A stretch of 64,000 nucleotides of DNA from Puccinia triticina (GCF_026914185.1 NC_070571.1:2418001-2482000); one strand, 5' to 3'; positions 22,641 to 32,670 are shown, counted from the first letter of the stretch. Program-made: numbers and translations. Notes: generated by a model not told the origin, from the sequence alone.

Positions 22641-23560
22641 GTTGGCCACCTCCCACACACGCACCAGGTCAATGTAACTCGTTCTCAGGATCTTGTCCCC
22701 CGTCGGACTGAAAGTACGCCAAAAAACAAGCCAGTCCAAGCGCGTGACTCGCCAGACAGCTCCCCTCCTCTACACCGCCAATCTCTCTGCTTGGCAGGAG
22801 ACCCAATAGGGCCCGTAGGGCCCACAAACTATTAATAATAATAATAAAAACCGTACTGGAGGGTTAACTATCTGCTAGCGCATCTTGGGGTTTATGTAAA
22901 AGAGAGCAAGCATAAAAAGAACCTACCGCATCTCTTGGTTCAGTCCAGCAGTCACTGCCAGTCTGTCTCCGAAGTGGGGACAGATACTGAGGCAGCCAAT
23001 CTTCTTCTTAGAGGCCGTCCAACAGCGGGCGGAAGACTTGGGTTGGCAGAGGTTGCAATGGACGAGCCCGCCGGCGGTGTCGGAGGCCCAAAGCTCGCGG
23101 CCGTGGTTAGCAAAGTCAAAGGCGGAGAAGAGGATGGCGTCAGCGGGAAAGAGGACCTGGCAATTGGCAATCTCCGTACTCTGTTGACGCTTGAAATACA
23201 GCTCCTGGATCGTGCCGTCGTACAAGCTTGTGATGAGCAGATGCGGGTGGCTTGGATGGGCTTGGATGGCCAAGACAGGCAAGCATGGGTCTGGATGAAG
23301 TAGAGTACCCCTTCCACATGCTCTGGCCAATCTTCCTTGTCTTTTTCTTCCAATTCCTCCACTTCTTTTTTGACCAGCTTGGCTGGCAAAGAAAGGGGCG
23401 GCGTGCTTGAAACCTCAGCCGTGTTCGTCGACAACATCCAGCAATTTACCAGGGTGTTTGTTGTGGTGAATTGCAAGTGTTGGGGAGCTTGCGGTGACCG
23501 TAGTGGTTTCGCCTGTAGTCGGAGGCGTGCGTGGCGAGGTAGACTGGCCTGGCGTGGCAA
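22640..23560 (-). pseudogene. Broken WD40 gene, CMR1/WDR76-like
   Basis: CMR1/WDR76 proteins are WD40 beta-propellers linked to DNA damage and protein quality control in the nucleus. Read on the minus strand, one frame gives KEDWPEHVEGVLYFIQTHA (near 23300). A shifted frame gives HPHLLITSLYDGTIQELYF, FSAFDF, LWASDTAGGLVHCNL and KKKIGCLSI...LAVTAGLNQEMR (23270-22930). These match the SYDGSIR, SGGL and KIG...ATASLD blocks of the family in order. A donor-like GTAGGT follows at about 22927. Further on come LASHALGLA and, in another frame, FSPTGDKIL...DLVRVWEV (22760-22660). At least two frame changes and no start codon argue for a pseudogene; unusual introns cannot be fully ruled out. A TE-like repeat abuts its 5' side at 23619. 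Confidence 0.62.
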
Positions 23561-23618
23561 GGGCTACAATTGATGGTCAGGGGGGAATCCGGTGGTGGTG
23601 GCGGACAAGTTTTTGCTT

Positions 23619-23777
23619 ATTTAAAGAGGGTATCACCCATGAAGTTGTCCCCCCAGGGGCTCCGGTTTCGTCCTACCCCCTCCCTGGAAGCCCACTAATC
23701 ACTTGATTAGGGCCTTCCTGGACTACTCTAACAACCGGCCCACTTTTGCTTGTTGCTGCGGCACAGCTGGAGGGTCA
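23619..23777 (+). repeat. Dispersed repeat of about 160 bp, copy 1
   Basis: Shares TATTTAAAG, GTCCCCCCAGGGG, CCGGTTTCGTCCTACCCCC, CTAACAACCGGCCC and TTGCTTGTTGC in the same order with 61309-61468. It is probably the end of a transposable element; the class is unknown. Confidence 0.75.
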
Positions 23778-23936
23778 TCCATAGGGCCTTCAGGCCTTTG
23801 GGGATTTCAACTTGTGCCTGTGTTTATTTGTTGTGTGAGATATTTTTTGTTGTAACTTTTTATATAAAACACCCCAAAACTTAGATCCAGAAGTCTAGAA
23901 TTCTGTGGATTTAAGAAAGTGGGATAAATCACAATA

Positions 23937-24274
23937 GGGGTATTCAAAGTTGACTTGCATAAAATCATAAAACTGACAGCTTAAAAAGCCCCCAACCACT
24001 TATGGTATTCAAAATTGCATATGCCACTGTTTACCTAAAATCATAAAGCCCATTTTGGCTGGGAGATGTCAGCGTGCATAAAACTTAAGGTGACATCTCC
24101 CAGCCAAAATTGCAGTTTATGATTTTATGTAAAAAAATCTTATGCAATTTTGAATACCATAACTGAAAGGAGAAAAAAAAATCTGAAATGGTAGAAATTA
24201 TCATGCAAAAGCTTAATCATGATTTCAATATTTTATGTTTCAAAAACTTTATGATTTGAGCTTTGAGAAACCCT
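23937..24274. mobile_element. TA-flanked MITE (GGGGTATTCAAAGTTGA ends), interrupted by a second MITE
   Basis: The left end matches the start of the element at 25640 (GTTCAAAGTTGACTTGCATA class). The right end, TTATGATTTGAGCTTTGAGA then AACCCT, is its inverted partner. TA lies on both sides (23935-23936, 24275-24276). The 157-bp hairpin MITE at 24003-24159 sits inside, so this one is the older insertion. Confidence 0.72.
24003..24159. mobile_element. Hairpin MITE, TGGTATTCAAAATTGCAT family, copy 2, nested
   Basis: Perfect 19-bp ends (TGGTATTCAAAATTGCATA and its complement), with TA on both sides (24001-24002, 24160-24161). Nearly identical to 20483-20640 along its whole length. Confidence 0.88.
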
Positions 24275-24278
24275 TATA

Positions 24279-24471
24279 CGGGGGTTCACAATAGGATAAA
24301 AATAAAATTTTAGAGTCAATTTTAAGGCCTTGAACAACAATTGTTTTAAAATATGGCAAGATGTACAGGATTGGGTGTCCCCTGAAAATCAGAGAAACTT
24401 CTTCACTTGCTCATAAAGACCTTAAAATTGGCTCTAACTAAGTTTTATTTTTAACCTATTGCAAACCCTCC
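24279..24471. mobile_element. TA-flanked MITE with about 50-bp imperfect inverted ends
   Basis: The left arm GGGGGTTCACAATAGG...TAAAAATAAAA...CAATTTTAAGG matches the complement of the right arm ending CCTATTGCAAACCCTCC. TA lies before (24277-24278) and after (24472-24473). It abuts the previous MITE. Confidence 0.75.
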
Positions 24472-24473
24472 TA

Positions 24474-24951
24474 ATGATCCAAGGTTTTAGGTAAAGAAAA
24501 TATGTATACCAACCTTGAAGGATACTGTACCTTCAAGAATGTGATACATAATTCATGAAATGCCAAACTTACTTAACTTGCCCCCACACTGCCAAGCCTG
24601 GGCTCATTTCAAGTTTGTAAGATTGGAAAAAATACTCCTTCACTTCAAGAAAAAGTCATGCTACTGCAACCAGTTGAAATGCAAGAAGAAATCAAACAAA
24701 GCTTGAGGTGTTATACAATCCTTTTTCAAGGCTTGCTTTTTACCAAGCTTCAATGCACAGTCACTGCAAAAAAGGCTGTTGGGTGTTTGGATGGAGCTAG
24801 AACAGAAGTTCCACAGGGTTATATTGCATGTCAACTGGTGGCAGTTGAGTGAGTTTTTCTTAGGGGGATTCAAAGTTGGTCATGCATGACTTGCATGCAC
24901 TTACTTTTTGACTGGAAAAAGGCTTAGTGGCTGAGCCCAACAGTAATGTAT
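24474..24951. other. Intergenic, no gene recognised
   Basis: A lone GGGGATTCAAAGTTGGTCATG at about 24858 looks like one end of another MITE of the TTCAAAGTTG type without its partner. Confidence 0.4.
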
Positions 24952-25240
24952 CAGTGGAAGACTTCCCTTTGGTTCTATAGCCCCCTACAGAGCCAGATCT
25001 GCAGCCTGTGTACAGATTTTTATGGGGAAATCTAGTCCCAGGGGCTGCAGATATCACTTTGTAGCCCCCTACAGATTTGAGGGGGAGCCTTCCAGTGGAG
25101 GACTTCCCTTCAATCTGCAGCTCCCTGTAGAACCAGATCTGCAGCCAGAAAGCTTTAATTTTTGCGGGGACATGCTGTCCCAGGAGCTACAGATCTGGTT
25201 CTGTAGGGTATGTAGATTTTGACGGGAAGTCCTCCAGTGG
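24952..25240. repeat. Inverted-repeat element with CAGTGGARGACTTCCC ends
   Basis: 24952-24967 and the complement of 25224-25240 match. The same motif also occurs internally near 25095. The interior repeats CAGATCTG(C/G) and CTACAG words in both directions. Class unknown. Confidence 0.55.
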
Positions 25241-25639
25241 ATCCTTCTCATGTTAGAGAACTTCCAAGTTCAGCTTCCGCTCTTTTTGGACAGAGTGACG
25301 CTTGGAGGACGGGCGGGGGACCCGGGTGCTTTTGTTAGTCAAACCAATGCGTTAAACTTGAAGCGGATCTTCGGCACTCAAAGGAGCTCGCAATGAAAAC
25401 AAAGAAGACAAAGTACTTTGACAGCAGAGCAGAAATACATGAGTTCTGTTCAGAAAAGGCACAAGTCAACAGTGCGATTTCCGGCGGTGTAGAGAAGGAA
25501 GATGATCAAGCAAATCAAAGCGTTCCTGGTGGAAGAGGAATCGTTCACCCATTCGTCGGTGGAGATACGGGTAGGAAGGTTGACGCACGTCACGTACATC
25601 TTACCGCAGGTGTGGTGGTATTTATGCGGACTCCATCTA

Positions 25640-25837
25640 GGGTGTTCAAAGTTGACTTGCATAAAATCATAACACCATAAAATCATAAAATTCTAAGCTG
25701 AAAAAAATATGTTGCACCCAAGGACTCAAATCAGAGCAAAATTTCTAGAATGGTACATATGAAATCATCACTTAAAAGTTTTATAATTTTATGATTTTAT
25801 GCATTGAAAATTTTATGATTTCAACTTTGAACACCCT
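25640..25837. mobile_element. TA-flanked MITE (GGGTGTTCAAAGTTGA ends), intact copy
   Basis: Ends GGGTGTTCAAAGTTGA and TCAACTTTGAACACCCT are inverted partners. TA flanks at 25638-25639 and 25838-25839. The interior repeats ATAAAATCATAA on both strands. No coding capacity. Confidence 0.83.
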
Positions 25838-25839
25838 TA

Positions 25840-27799
25840 TCGTTGGACGAAAAAGTAGCAACAGAAGAGCGCTGCAAGAACGACAATGGAGGACGTTAAA
25901 AAGGATCTCAGTGCTGGCTAGCAGTAGAAACAGCTAGGAACCCTCTGGTCTTTCTCCGCCGCGAGATTAATTCCAAACATCTGTGGGTAAGGGACGTCTC
26001 GACAGGATAGGAATCATAATCGGCCGATGCCGGGGCGGATTTCAACTAAAGTAGGCTCGCGTGCCAAAACCTGCCTGAGATAGTCCGAATTAGAGCCTGG
26101 TGAAGCCTGGTGATGCTTCTAGGACTGAAGGCAAAACCCGAGAAAATCTTCACATTGTGAATGCACAACGCGCTCGCCCAGCATGCGTTGACGAGAAAGA
26201 TGTCGCGAAACGTCTTGAATGGAAAGACATCCTCGCATCCACAACATGTCAACACATAGACCTCTCACCCCGGCGGGTACATACGCTCTAAGGACATCAG
26301 GACCGACGCGAACTTTGCGGGGCCGACGCGTTGTCGAGTCGAGGTGACCAAGTCGCGGCTTCGTAAGACGTGACTCTTATCACCATCCAAGTTTTGTCAG
26401 TAGGGCGGTCGGAGTAGGAGCAGCCTCAGGGCTCAGGCCGCCGCCTGAGTGCTGACTGCCACCGGGGGTGGCTTCCGGGACAGGTTCTACCTTGGGTCCT
26501 CAAGGCTAAGCCCGATCCCACGGCCCAGGGGAGGAGGAACTCTTCCCCCCTTCAGCCCAGACTCCCTAACGCGACTGGCTTGGAGATTTATCAAAGAAGA
26601 CGCCCTCTCGGGCCAGCATTGGCGGGCTCAACTGCAGTACACCCATATGCCTTTAGTGAGAGGAGCACTTCGCTCTCCCGAGGAGGGAATCAGCTACATA
26701 GTTAGGGCCGACCTGCGGCTAGACATGCAACCACCCACCACATATGTACATACACCGTCACCCATTGTCAATTCATAAGGCTTTCCAAATATTTGGTCAG
26801 GTATTTTCCTCAGTTCCAAATTGAAAGGCCAATTCAGGCCAGTTCGACTCGCATTATCGTGTACAGACTTGCACCTCGCCATCTCACCCAATCTCACCCG
26901 ATGGGTAGTATGAAGGAAGGATGATGTGACGAGCTCCACTGAATTTGTGGCGCCAGCAGACCTTCCGATGAGGCCGAAAGGCGCAAGTCATCCATACAAG
27001 TGGCTGCAATACTTGAATTTTGAATATGTATTTGTCATAATTTCCTTGTCCCCGACTCCCTGGCTGGACTCGGGACCCGACTCACCCGGGCGTGGCATGA
27101 AGTGTTTTTTCCATGGTCATTCTCAAGCTCCGGGCTGACCATGGACCCAAACCGAGCCTGGCCGGGATTAGCCTCCTAAACAACACAAGGCATCATCAGA
27201 ATCTTTCGATCCTTGTCCAACATGTCTATCTCGGCATCAAAGGCCAAGCCTGGACTGACTCTCGGGACTCGGCTCAACATTCATCCATTTTTTATCCTCC
27301 ACTTCTGCCCCACCAGCGGGCCGCTCCTCCTGAAATTCTACAAACTATCATCGGTGTGTTGTCTATCCAGTGATCACTCCCAATCTGCATCGTTTCAAGG
27401 GAGGTGCTCAGCTGGTGAAGCTAAGGACCATGACCAGTGGTTGTATCTCGGCCCCACGAGAAACACATGCTGTATACAGAGCCGTACAAGATACAGAATG
27501 TTTTACATACTACGACACTGCAGCCAACAAACTCCTGCGAGTTATTTATTTATTTGGACATTCAACCTTCTTCCTCCTCTGGCACACGTTGAACTACATA
27601 CTTATATCCATCCACTGCGCATATCGAGATTCGGCTGCTGTCACGATAACTTCTACAATTATACATTCCTTGCTTTAAAAGGCGCCTTTCCATCAAGTCA
27701 TCCGTACACAACACACACACATCCTGGACATTCTGATTCCAGTCCTTCACGCCCACCTCTTGCCCACAATCGTTACCAATCAGCTGTCAGGCTCCACCT
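25840..27799. other. Intergenic stretch upstream of the secreted-protein gene
   Basis: ORFs at 26449-26778 and 27213-27809 (the latter without an early ATG) have no known domain and overlap other ORFs. I see no convincing gene. Confidence 0.45.
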
Positions 27800-27801
27800 C
27801 C

Positions 27802-27808
27802 ATAAATA
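27802..27808 (+). promoter_or_regulatory. Possible TATA box of the secreted-protein gene
   Basis: ATAAATA lies 92 bp before the start codon, followed by a pyrimidine-rich leader (CTCGCTCCCTCCC), as is common in fungal promoters. Confidence 0.45.
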
Positions 27809-27899
27809 GCATTACACTCGCTCCCTCCCAATTCCTCTCCTCACCACAGCGTCACTGGTCTCAGGAAGTAGCCTTACTCACTTCTGAAGCTCTCTAAAC

Positions 27900-29246
27900 A
27901 TGGTTCGACTCTGCACTCTTTTGTTCCTTCCAACAACCTTCCTCTTGGTTCAACGATCCTCGGCCAAGAAATACTGCAAAGGTGATAACAGGCACTCTGG
28001 ATGTTGGATGTGCCCGGAGTCTGAGCTGGGGCAGTGTTGGCAGGGTGCCGTGTAAGTGAAAAAAAAACAATACCTCAGGGGCCATCGAATATAAATCTGA
28101 CTGACCTTTCTTGAATCCGCCACAGCGCGGAAATTGACAAATTGGAAATAACTCAGGATCTCAAAGCGACAACTGAAAAGTACTGTAAAGCATTTGCCTC
28201 ACTGGCCAAATGCTGGACGACTGGCACCTGTTGCAGCGAATACTCCCCCTTGTAAGTCTTCCTATCACATTACGATTAGACTGTCGATCAACTTGATTGT
28301 TCTGAGCATCCATTGCTTGGTTATAGGCTGTCAGCTGCGACCAATTTTTGCAACTTGCACACATGGCCTGAGCATAAGATTGCAGAAGATGAGCTCAAAC
28401 GAATTGTCGGCCTAGCCCATTATGTTCAGGACACGATCTGGCATAATGTAAGTTTCACCGTCTTGAAGGTTTTGAGAGTTATTGGAAAATTAACCGCCTT
28501 GGATTGATCATACAGGACTCCGGAGTAAATGTGCCGAAATTGGCGGTTTCTGTCAAGGCATATTCTGGATCCAGCGAGTCGGACTCGACCCCATCGGACT
28601 CATACGGCGCCAAAACTGACACGTATACCACCAAGTCCACCCGCAACTCGAGCTCCCACAAGAAACCGGCTGAGAAACCTCATCATGTCGATCACAAAGG
28701 GGAAGAGCGCAAATCGAACGAGCCAGACGATCACAGCCATGACTATGATCACAGCCAATACTTGGATCACAGCCAATACTATGATCACAACCATGCGTAT
28801 AGTAACAAGCAGACTCTCAATTTGAAACAGGTTCACTCATCCCCCGAACTGAAGCCGCACGATTCTCTGAGCAACAACCTTTCCACCAAAGTCATTCTGA
28901 AGGGGACAAAGGTCCACCACCAAGCAAAGTGCGCGGTGAAGGCGACCAAGTGCCAGACTAAGACTGCTGACAAGTACCACCAGGCCCGATCGAGCAAAAC
29001 CAAGAAGAATCTCTCTAAGGTCTGTCCCCCAAGACTCTTTCGTTGTCTCATTCGTCCTTGTTACTCATTATTACACTGCCTTCACAGCGCGTCGAGCATC
29101 CTCTCACCAAACGTTGGTCGCACCACAATCCCGACCTCTTCAAGCGCACAGCCGTGACCCCGGAAGGCTGCGGGAATGACTTCCAAGGCGTGCCCTATCC
29201 TACGAGGGTACCCGAGACCGTCGCCAAAGTCTACGCTGAACTTTAA
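27900..29246 (+). CDS. Secreted cysteine-rich protein with His/Asp/Tyr repeat (candidate effector)
   Basis: Five exons: 27900-28051, 28126-28251, 28327-28447, 28516-29019 and 29088-29246. The phases 2, 2, 0, 0 agree at every junction; donors are GTAAGT three times, then GTCTGT. The product has 353 residues. Residues 1-23 form a signal peptide: MVRLCTLLLFLPTTFLLVQ, then SSA. Residues 24-110 hold about ten cysteines (for example WCMC and TGTCCSEY), suggesting disulfide bonds. From residue 134 the protein is hydrophilic. At about 204-232, hexapeptides DHSQYL and DHSQYY with variants stand in tandem (18-bp units, 28730-28800), a possible metal-binding stretch. The remaining C-terminus is Lys/His-rich with three more cysteines. 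I recognise no known domain and no later membrane segment. The protein is probably exported; in a rust this is the profile of a candidate effector, but a wall or haustorial-matrix protein is equally possible. Confidence 0.82.
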
Positions 29247-30055
29247 TCAGCCCGCCTCGACCTGCTGGACGGTCCCCCCTTCGCCTTATTTCTTTTTCTC
29301 CCGTCGTTCTTGGTCTCCGTTGAAAACAGATCCTACTTCCTGCTCGACAGCCTACTTAAGACTTTTTTTGTGTTCTCCTGTGCCTCACCTTCCCGCTAGT
29401 TGGGTCCGGCGTCGACAGTTATATTTCCTGCCGCTGTTGTGATACAGCAGCGACATGATTTTTATATTGATTGCTTGATTGATGCTAGCCACGAAAATGC
29501 TTCATTTATTTATTTTTCTTCTAGGCCCCCTTTCCCTCCGTTTCTCCTCTTCTGACGTCTCGGGTTCTGTGTTTCCTGCTCATCGCTTTAACGGAAAAAA
29601 TGCTTCAAATTGCCTGTTTTACTACTGCAACAACAAGAAAAATCCCACTCTTTCTCTCACCACCCCAAGGAGCTCAAAGAACACTATACATGATTCTTTT
29701 TGTTTTCTTCTCTCTTTCCCTTCCTTCTGTGTTGTCAACTACTATCACATGGAACCGCAATAAAGCAAAAGCTTAGATTATCACCGGCCGAAGCTCAGAA
29801 CAGTACCCAAACTACTCCGGGTAGAGGAAAGATCACGCCACTTGAAGCAAGCGAAGCCGAGGACAACAACTTCAATGAAGCAAAAAATACAAAAACAATC
29901 ATGTGAGAGAAGGATTCTTGAGTCTCCCTGCCTGGAGTCAGTTGAGCCTGTGTAAGCGAGCATCCAATTCTAATATGTATGTCTATAATAGACCCACTAA
30001 TTATCCCCAATTAGAATCAATCCTACAGGGGCTCGCAATGCAGGACTTCAACTTA
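29247..30055. other. 3' region of the secreted-protein gene, no further gene
   Basis: T- and C-rich sequence followed by short ORFs without domains. Confidence 0.45.
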
Positions 30056-30427
30056 CAGCCATTCTCGAAAAGCTTGCGGTTGGGTAGGCCCAAATTTTGG
30101 ACTGCTATTTTCAGCCTAAAAGCCTGTATAGCCCCTGTATGACAGGCTGCATACAGTAATGTGATTGTAAAAAAATCACTACTTTCTTTGTTTTTAACTT
30201 TGGGGCCTCGAGGGTTGCACCATTGGAATCCTGGACCAATTTTACACTGATCGGACCCTTCGCCGCATCCCCCCCCCTGCCCTGTGGCCAGCGCGGCACC
30301 CTCATCGAGTCAAACAGCCGCCCGAAGGGATTTTGACTGCCTGTACAGTGAAGCTGTACAGGCCTGTGGCTAAAATTAAAAAAATCTTTTTGTGGCCTTG
30401 AGCCCGCAAGCTTTTTGAGAATGGCTG
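30056..30427. mobile_element. TA-flanked MITE, CAGCCATTC family, copy 1 (372 bp)
   Basis: Ends CAGCCATTCTCGAAAAGCTT and the complement of AAGCTTTTTGAGAATGGCTG. TA flanks at 30054-30055 and 30428-30429. It is a Tc1/mariner/pogo-type non-autonomous element. A second family member is at 49616-50071. Confidence 0.85.
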
Positions 30428-30994
30428 TATCTGTTTTTGCTATGTATGCAACTGCCTTCTGCCACATTCAGCTCAAGCTATTGTGCTACCCATCAAAGAA
30501 GTGCTTGCATCTGGAACTCATTGATTGGTCTTCATTTCAATTTCCCCCGCTGAGCTTCTTTTGGGTCCATCAACGTATCTCTGGAATTCCTTGCGCGCTA
30601 TTTCACGGTGGCTGGAAAAGTTGGATAATTTTGCTTCAAACGGTTTCCCACCGTTGTGGCTGGTTGTGCTCAGCCGGATGAGCTCCGGATTTCTCGACGG
30701 TCTCCACCTACACCAACTGAACCATAGCACTAGTCAATCAGGGCTCCATGGAATAATAAAATTTCAGTCAAAGTGCCGCTTGGTGAGCTGTGATTGGTTG
30801 TGGGGTGATGAAGATGACATTTACTAGTCATCTGGCACCAAGAGGAGGTACAGACGGTCTTTGCGCCTCAAGTTGTATAATTTTGTCGCTTCGCCTGGTT
30901 TACATACTTGGGTCAAAAAGGCTCCGAGCAGTGAGGAGGCGCCGGACCCTGATGGGCCAACTACTAGACTCACTGTACGCATACCAATCCAGTG
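30428..30994. other. Intergenic, no gene recognised
   Basis: Overlapping ORFs on both strands without known domains. Confidence 0.4.
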
Positions 30995-31002
30995 TGGAAA
31001 CC

Positions 31003-31330
31003 AACAGTGGGCCGTTACAGTTAACCGTAACTGTAAAGTATTGTAAAGTATTGAAAAATAAGTTACAATACAGAAAATTAAGATTATCGAGTGTATAAAA
31101 TAAGTTAACTATAACACCCATGGGTGCAAAAATATGCAAAAATACCCTAAATAACAGCAAATATTGGCCATTTTTCATAGATACAGCCAAAAACGCATCG
31201 TAATTTATTGTAAAGTATCAAAAATTCAATATTTTTTTGATAAAATTAACACCTTTTTCTTAAAAATAACGGTCAATGCGTTACGCGTTTAGGCCTAAAT
31301 ATTGTAACGTAACGCATCGGCCCACCGTTG
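31003..31330. mobile_element. hAT-like non-autonomous element, CAACNRTGGGC family, copy 2 (328 bp)
   Basis: Ends AACAGTGGGCCG and the complement of CGGCCCACCGTTG. The bases tggaaacc flank it on both sides (30995-31002, 31331-31338). The interior is AT-rich with TGTAAAGTAT and TTACAATA words and is not coding. It lies only 56 bp from the TRIM. Confidence 0.85.
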
Positions 31331-31386
31331 TGGAAACCATGCTCCGTGAAACAATGGAGGCCCATGTCTGACAAGCCGACGCTCCT

Positions 31387-31632
31387 TGTGAAACTCCATA
31401 AAGTATTATGTGTCCTAGGGGAGTTGAACCCATGTCTCTTATATCCATGTCAAGTGTACTGACCACTGTACTAAGGACACTTGGATATGAACAGCTGCAG
31501 GTGGGTGAATGAACATCCACTGGTGTCACATGAAGATCCCTAATTGAGGGTAAGACCTGTAAATGACAGGTCATGAATGAGTGACACCAGCAGGTATGAT
31601 AAAGCTAAGAGTACCAGAGCCACAACCTGACA
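31387..31632 (-). repeat. TRIM 3' LTR (for minus orientation)
   Basis: 246 bp, same length as the other two copies in the window. Confidence 0.85.
31410..31480 (-). repeat. tRNA-like cloverleaf with A and B boxes inside the TRIM LTR
   Basis: On the minus strand: acceptor arm GTGTCCT/AGGACAC (7 of 7 pairs), D-arm GTAC-AGTGGTCA-GTAC, and a T-arm ATGGG-TTCAACT with its partner (CCCAT, perfect in the other LTR copy). The A-box-like TAGTACAGTGG and B-box-like GGTTCAACTCC are pol III promoter motifs. The anticodon arm is weak (three pairs and a wobble) with no U33, so this is not a working tRNA. Equivalent copies lie at 31739-31809 and 43174-43244. Confidence 0.7.
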
Positions 31633-31695
31633 GCCCCCCGTGCTATGAAAGGGGTTTATCATACCAAGACTCCATAATATCCTAGGTATCACGCG

Positions 31696-31715
31696 GTAGC
31701 GCTGGGCTCATAACC
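31696..31715 (-). other. Primer-binding site of the TRIM (half initiator tRNA-Met)
   Basis: The plus strand reads like an initiator tRNA-Met from D-arm to anticodon (GTAGCGCTGGGCTCATAACC). Its complement starts exactly at the LTR edge. Confidence 0.75.
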
Positions 31716-31961
31716 TGTGAAACTCCATAAAATATTATGTGTCCTATGGGAGTTGAACCCATGTCTCTTATATCCATGTCAAGTGTACTAACCACTGTAC
31801 TAAGGACGCTTGGATATGAACAGCTGCAGGTGGGTGAATGAACATCCACTGGTGTCACATGAAGATCTCTAATTGAGGGTAAGACCTGTAAATGACAGGT
31901 CATGAATGAGTGACACCAGCAGGTATGATAAAGCTAAGAGTAGCAGAGCCACAACCTGACA
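31716..31961 (-). repeat. TRIM 5' LTR (for minus orientation)
   Basis: 246 bp, adjacent to the tRNA-Met-complementary primer site at its inner end. Confidence 0.85.
31739..31809 (-). repeat. tRNA-like cloverleaf in the second TRIM LTR
   Basis: Same structure as 31410-31480, with a perfect T-stem but one acceptor change. Confidence 0.68.
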
Positions 31962-31966
31962 CTCCT

Positions 31967-32662
31967 ACCATGAAGGCTCTTTTCACATCCCAGCCATGAG
32001 CTGTCTATCCAGTCCTACCGTCAATCATCCATCAATCTCAATCCTATCAAATAAACATACTCGCCATGCTCTGTCAAACTTCATTTCTCAATTCTCTTTA
32101 CAGCGGCAATGGCCAGCACGCATTCCAAAAAGTACCGGTATGGTGAGTACACATTGCGCAAGTAAATTCCATGGCTTTTGTTTCATTTCCGCTGGGGTCT
32201 TAACCATCCAGGACAGCTTCCCGCTTTCCCACTCGTTTCCTGAGGCTGCAGTGTGCAAGAGATTTACCTCATCACTCATGCATTTGAGTTCATCTGCCTC
32301 TCAAATTATCAATACAGGGGTTCTTTCCTGGTAGGAAAATGATGATGGCTTAAGATAGTTTTCCACTTCTTTGAAAACTGCAGCTGCCGTTTGTTTCCGA
32401 CTGCCTTTGAAGAAGAATTATCAAACACAGCTTCAAGCTGTTGACCATATACTTCCACACGTTTTTCTCCGCCGCCAATCCACTCATACCGCACTTAAAG
32501 GCGTCCAGAAACCGGTCCTTCATCCCATCAGACCAAAGTTGGGATGTGACATGTCAAGCAAGTGCCATTTTTCCAGAAGCGGAAGGCCCTTGCAAGACCG
32601 TAAGATGGGGTTTTCCTTGGTTTTCCTTTCAATCAATGAAAAAAGCTCTTTTTCTTCTTGAG
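31967..32662. other. Intergenic, no gene recognised
   Basis: ORFs at 31996-32334 and 32371-32661 carry no known domain. No repeat structure is evident. Confidence 0.4.
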
Positions 32663-32670
32663 GTCAGTTG

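Larger units (their letters stand above)
31387..31961 (-). mobile_element. TRIM-like LTR mini-retrotransposon (575 bp)
   Basis: Two direct 246-bp repeats (31387-31632, 31716-31961; I count six differences) flank 83 bp. The repeats start TGTG and end GACA (TG...CA), and the whole is bracketed by ctcct (31382-31386, 31962-31966). On the minus strand the internal part begins, right next to the LTR, with GGTTATGAGCCCAGC, complementary to the D-arm/anticodon half of initiator tRNA-Met; Drosophila copia is primed by such a half-tRNA. It ends in a G-rich tract (ACGGGGGGC) before the other LTR. There is no coding capacity, so it must depend on another element. Tandem insertion of two SINE-like units is the alternative; the single outer target duplication and the primer site argue against it. 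Confidence 0.82.

Noticed and set aside
27213..27809. 198-codon ORF before the secreted-protein gene
   Set aside because: It opens with TTG, has no domain, overlaps another ORF and lies in the promoter region.
31410..31480. Annotation as a genuine tRNA gene
   Set aside because: The anticodon stem has only three pairs plus a wobble and U33 is missing. It lies within an LTR present three times.
31281..31903. Repeated minus-strand ORFs with a shared MTCHLQVLPS start
   Set aside because: They are the TRIM LTR read as protein; the reading frame has no family match and the copies differ only by LTR drift.
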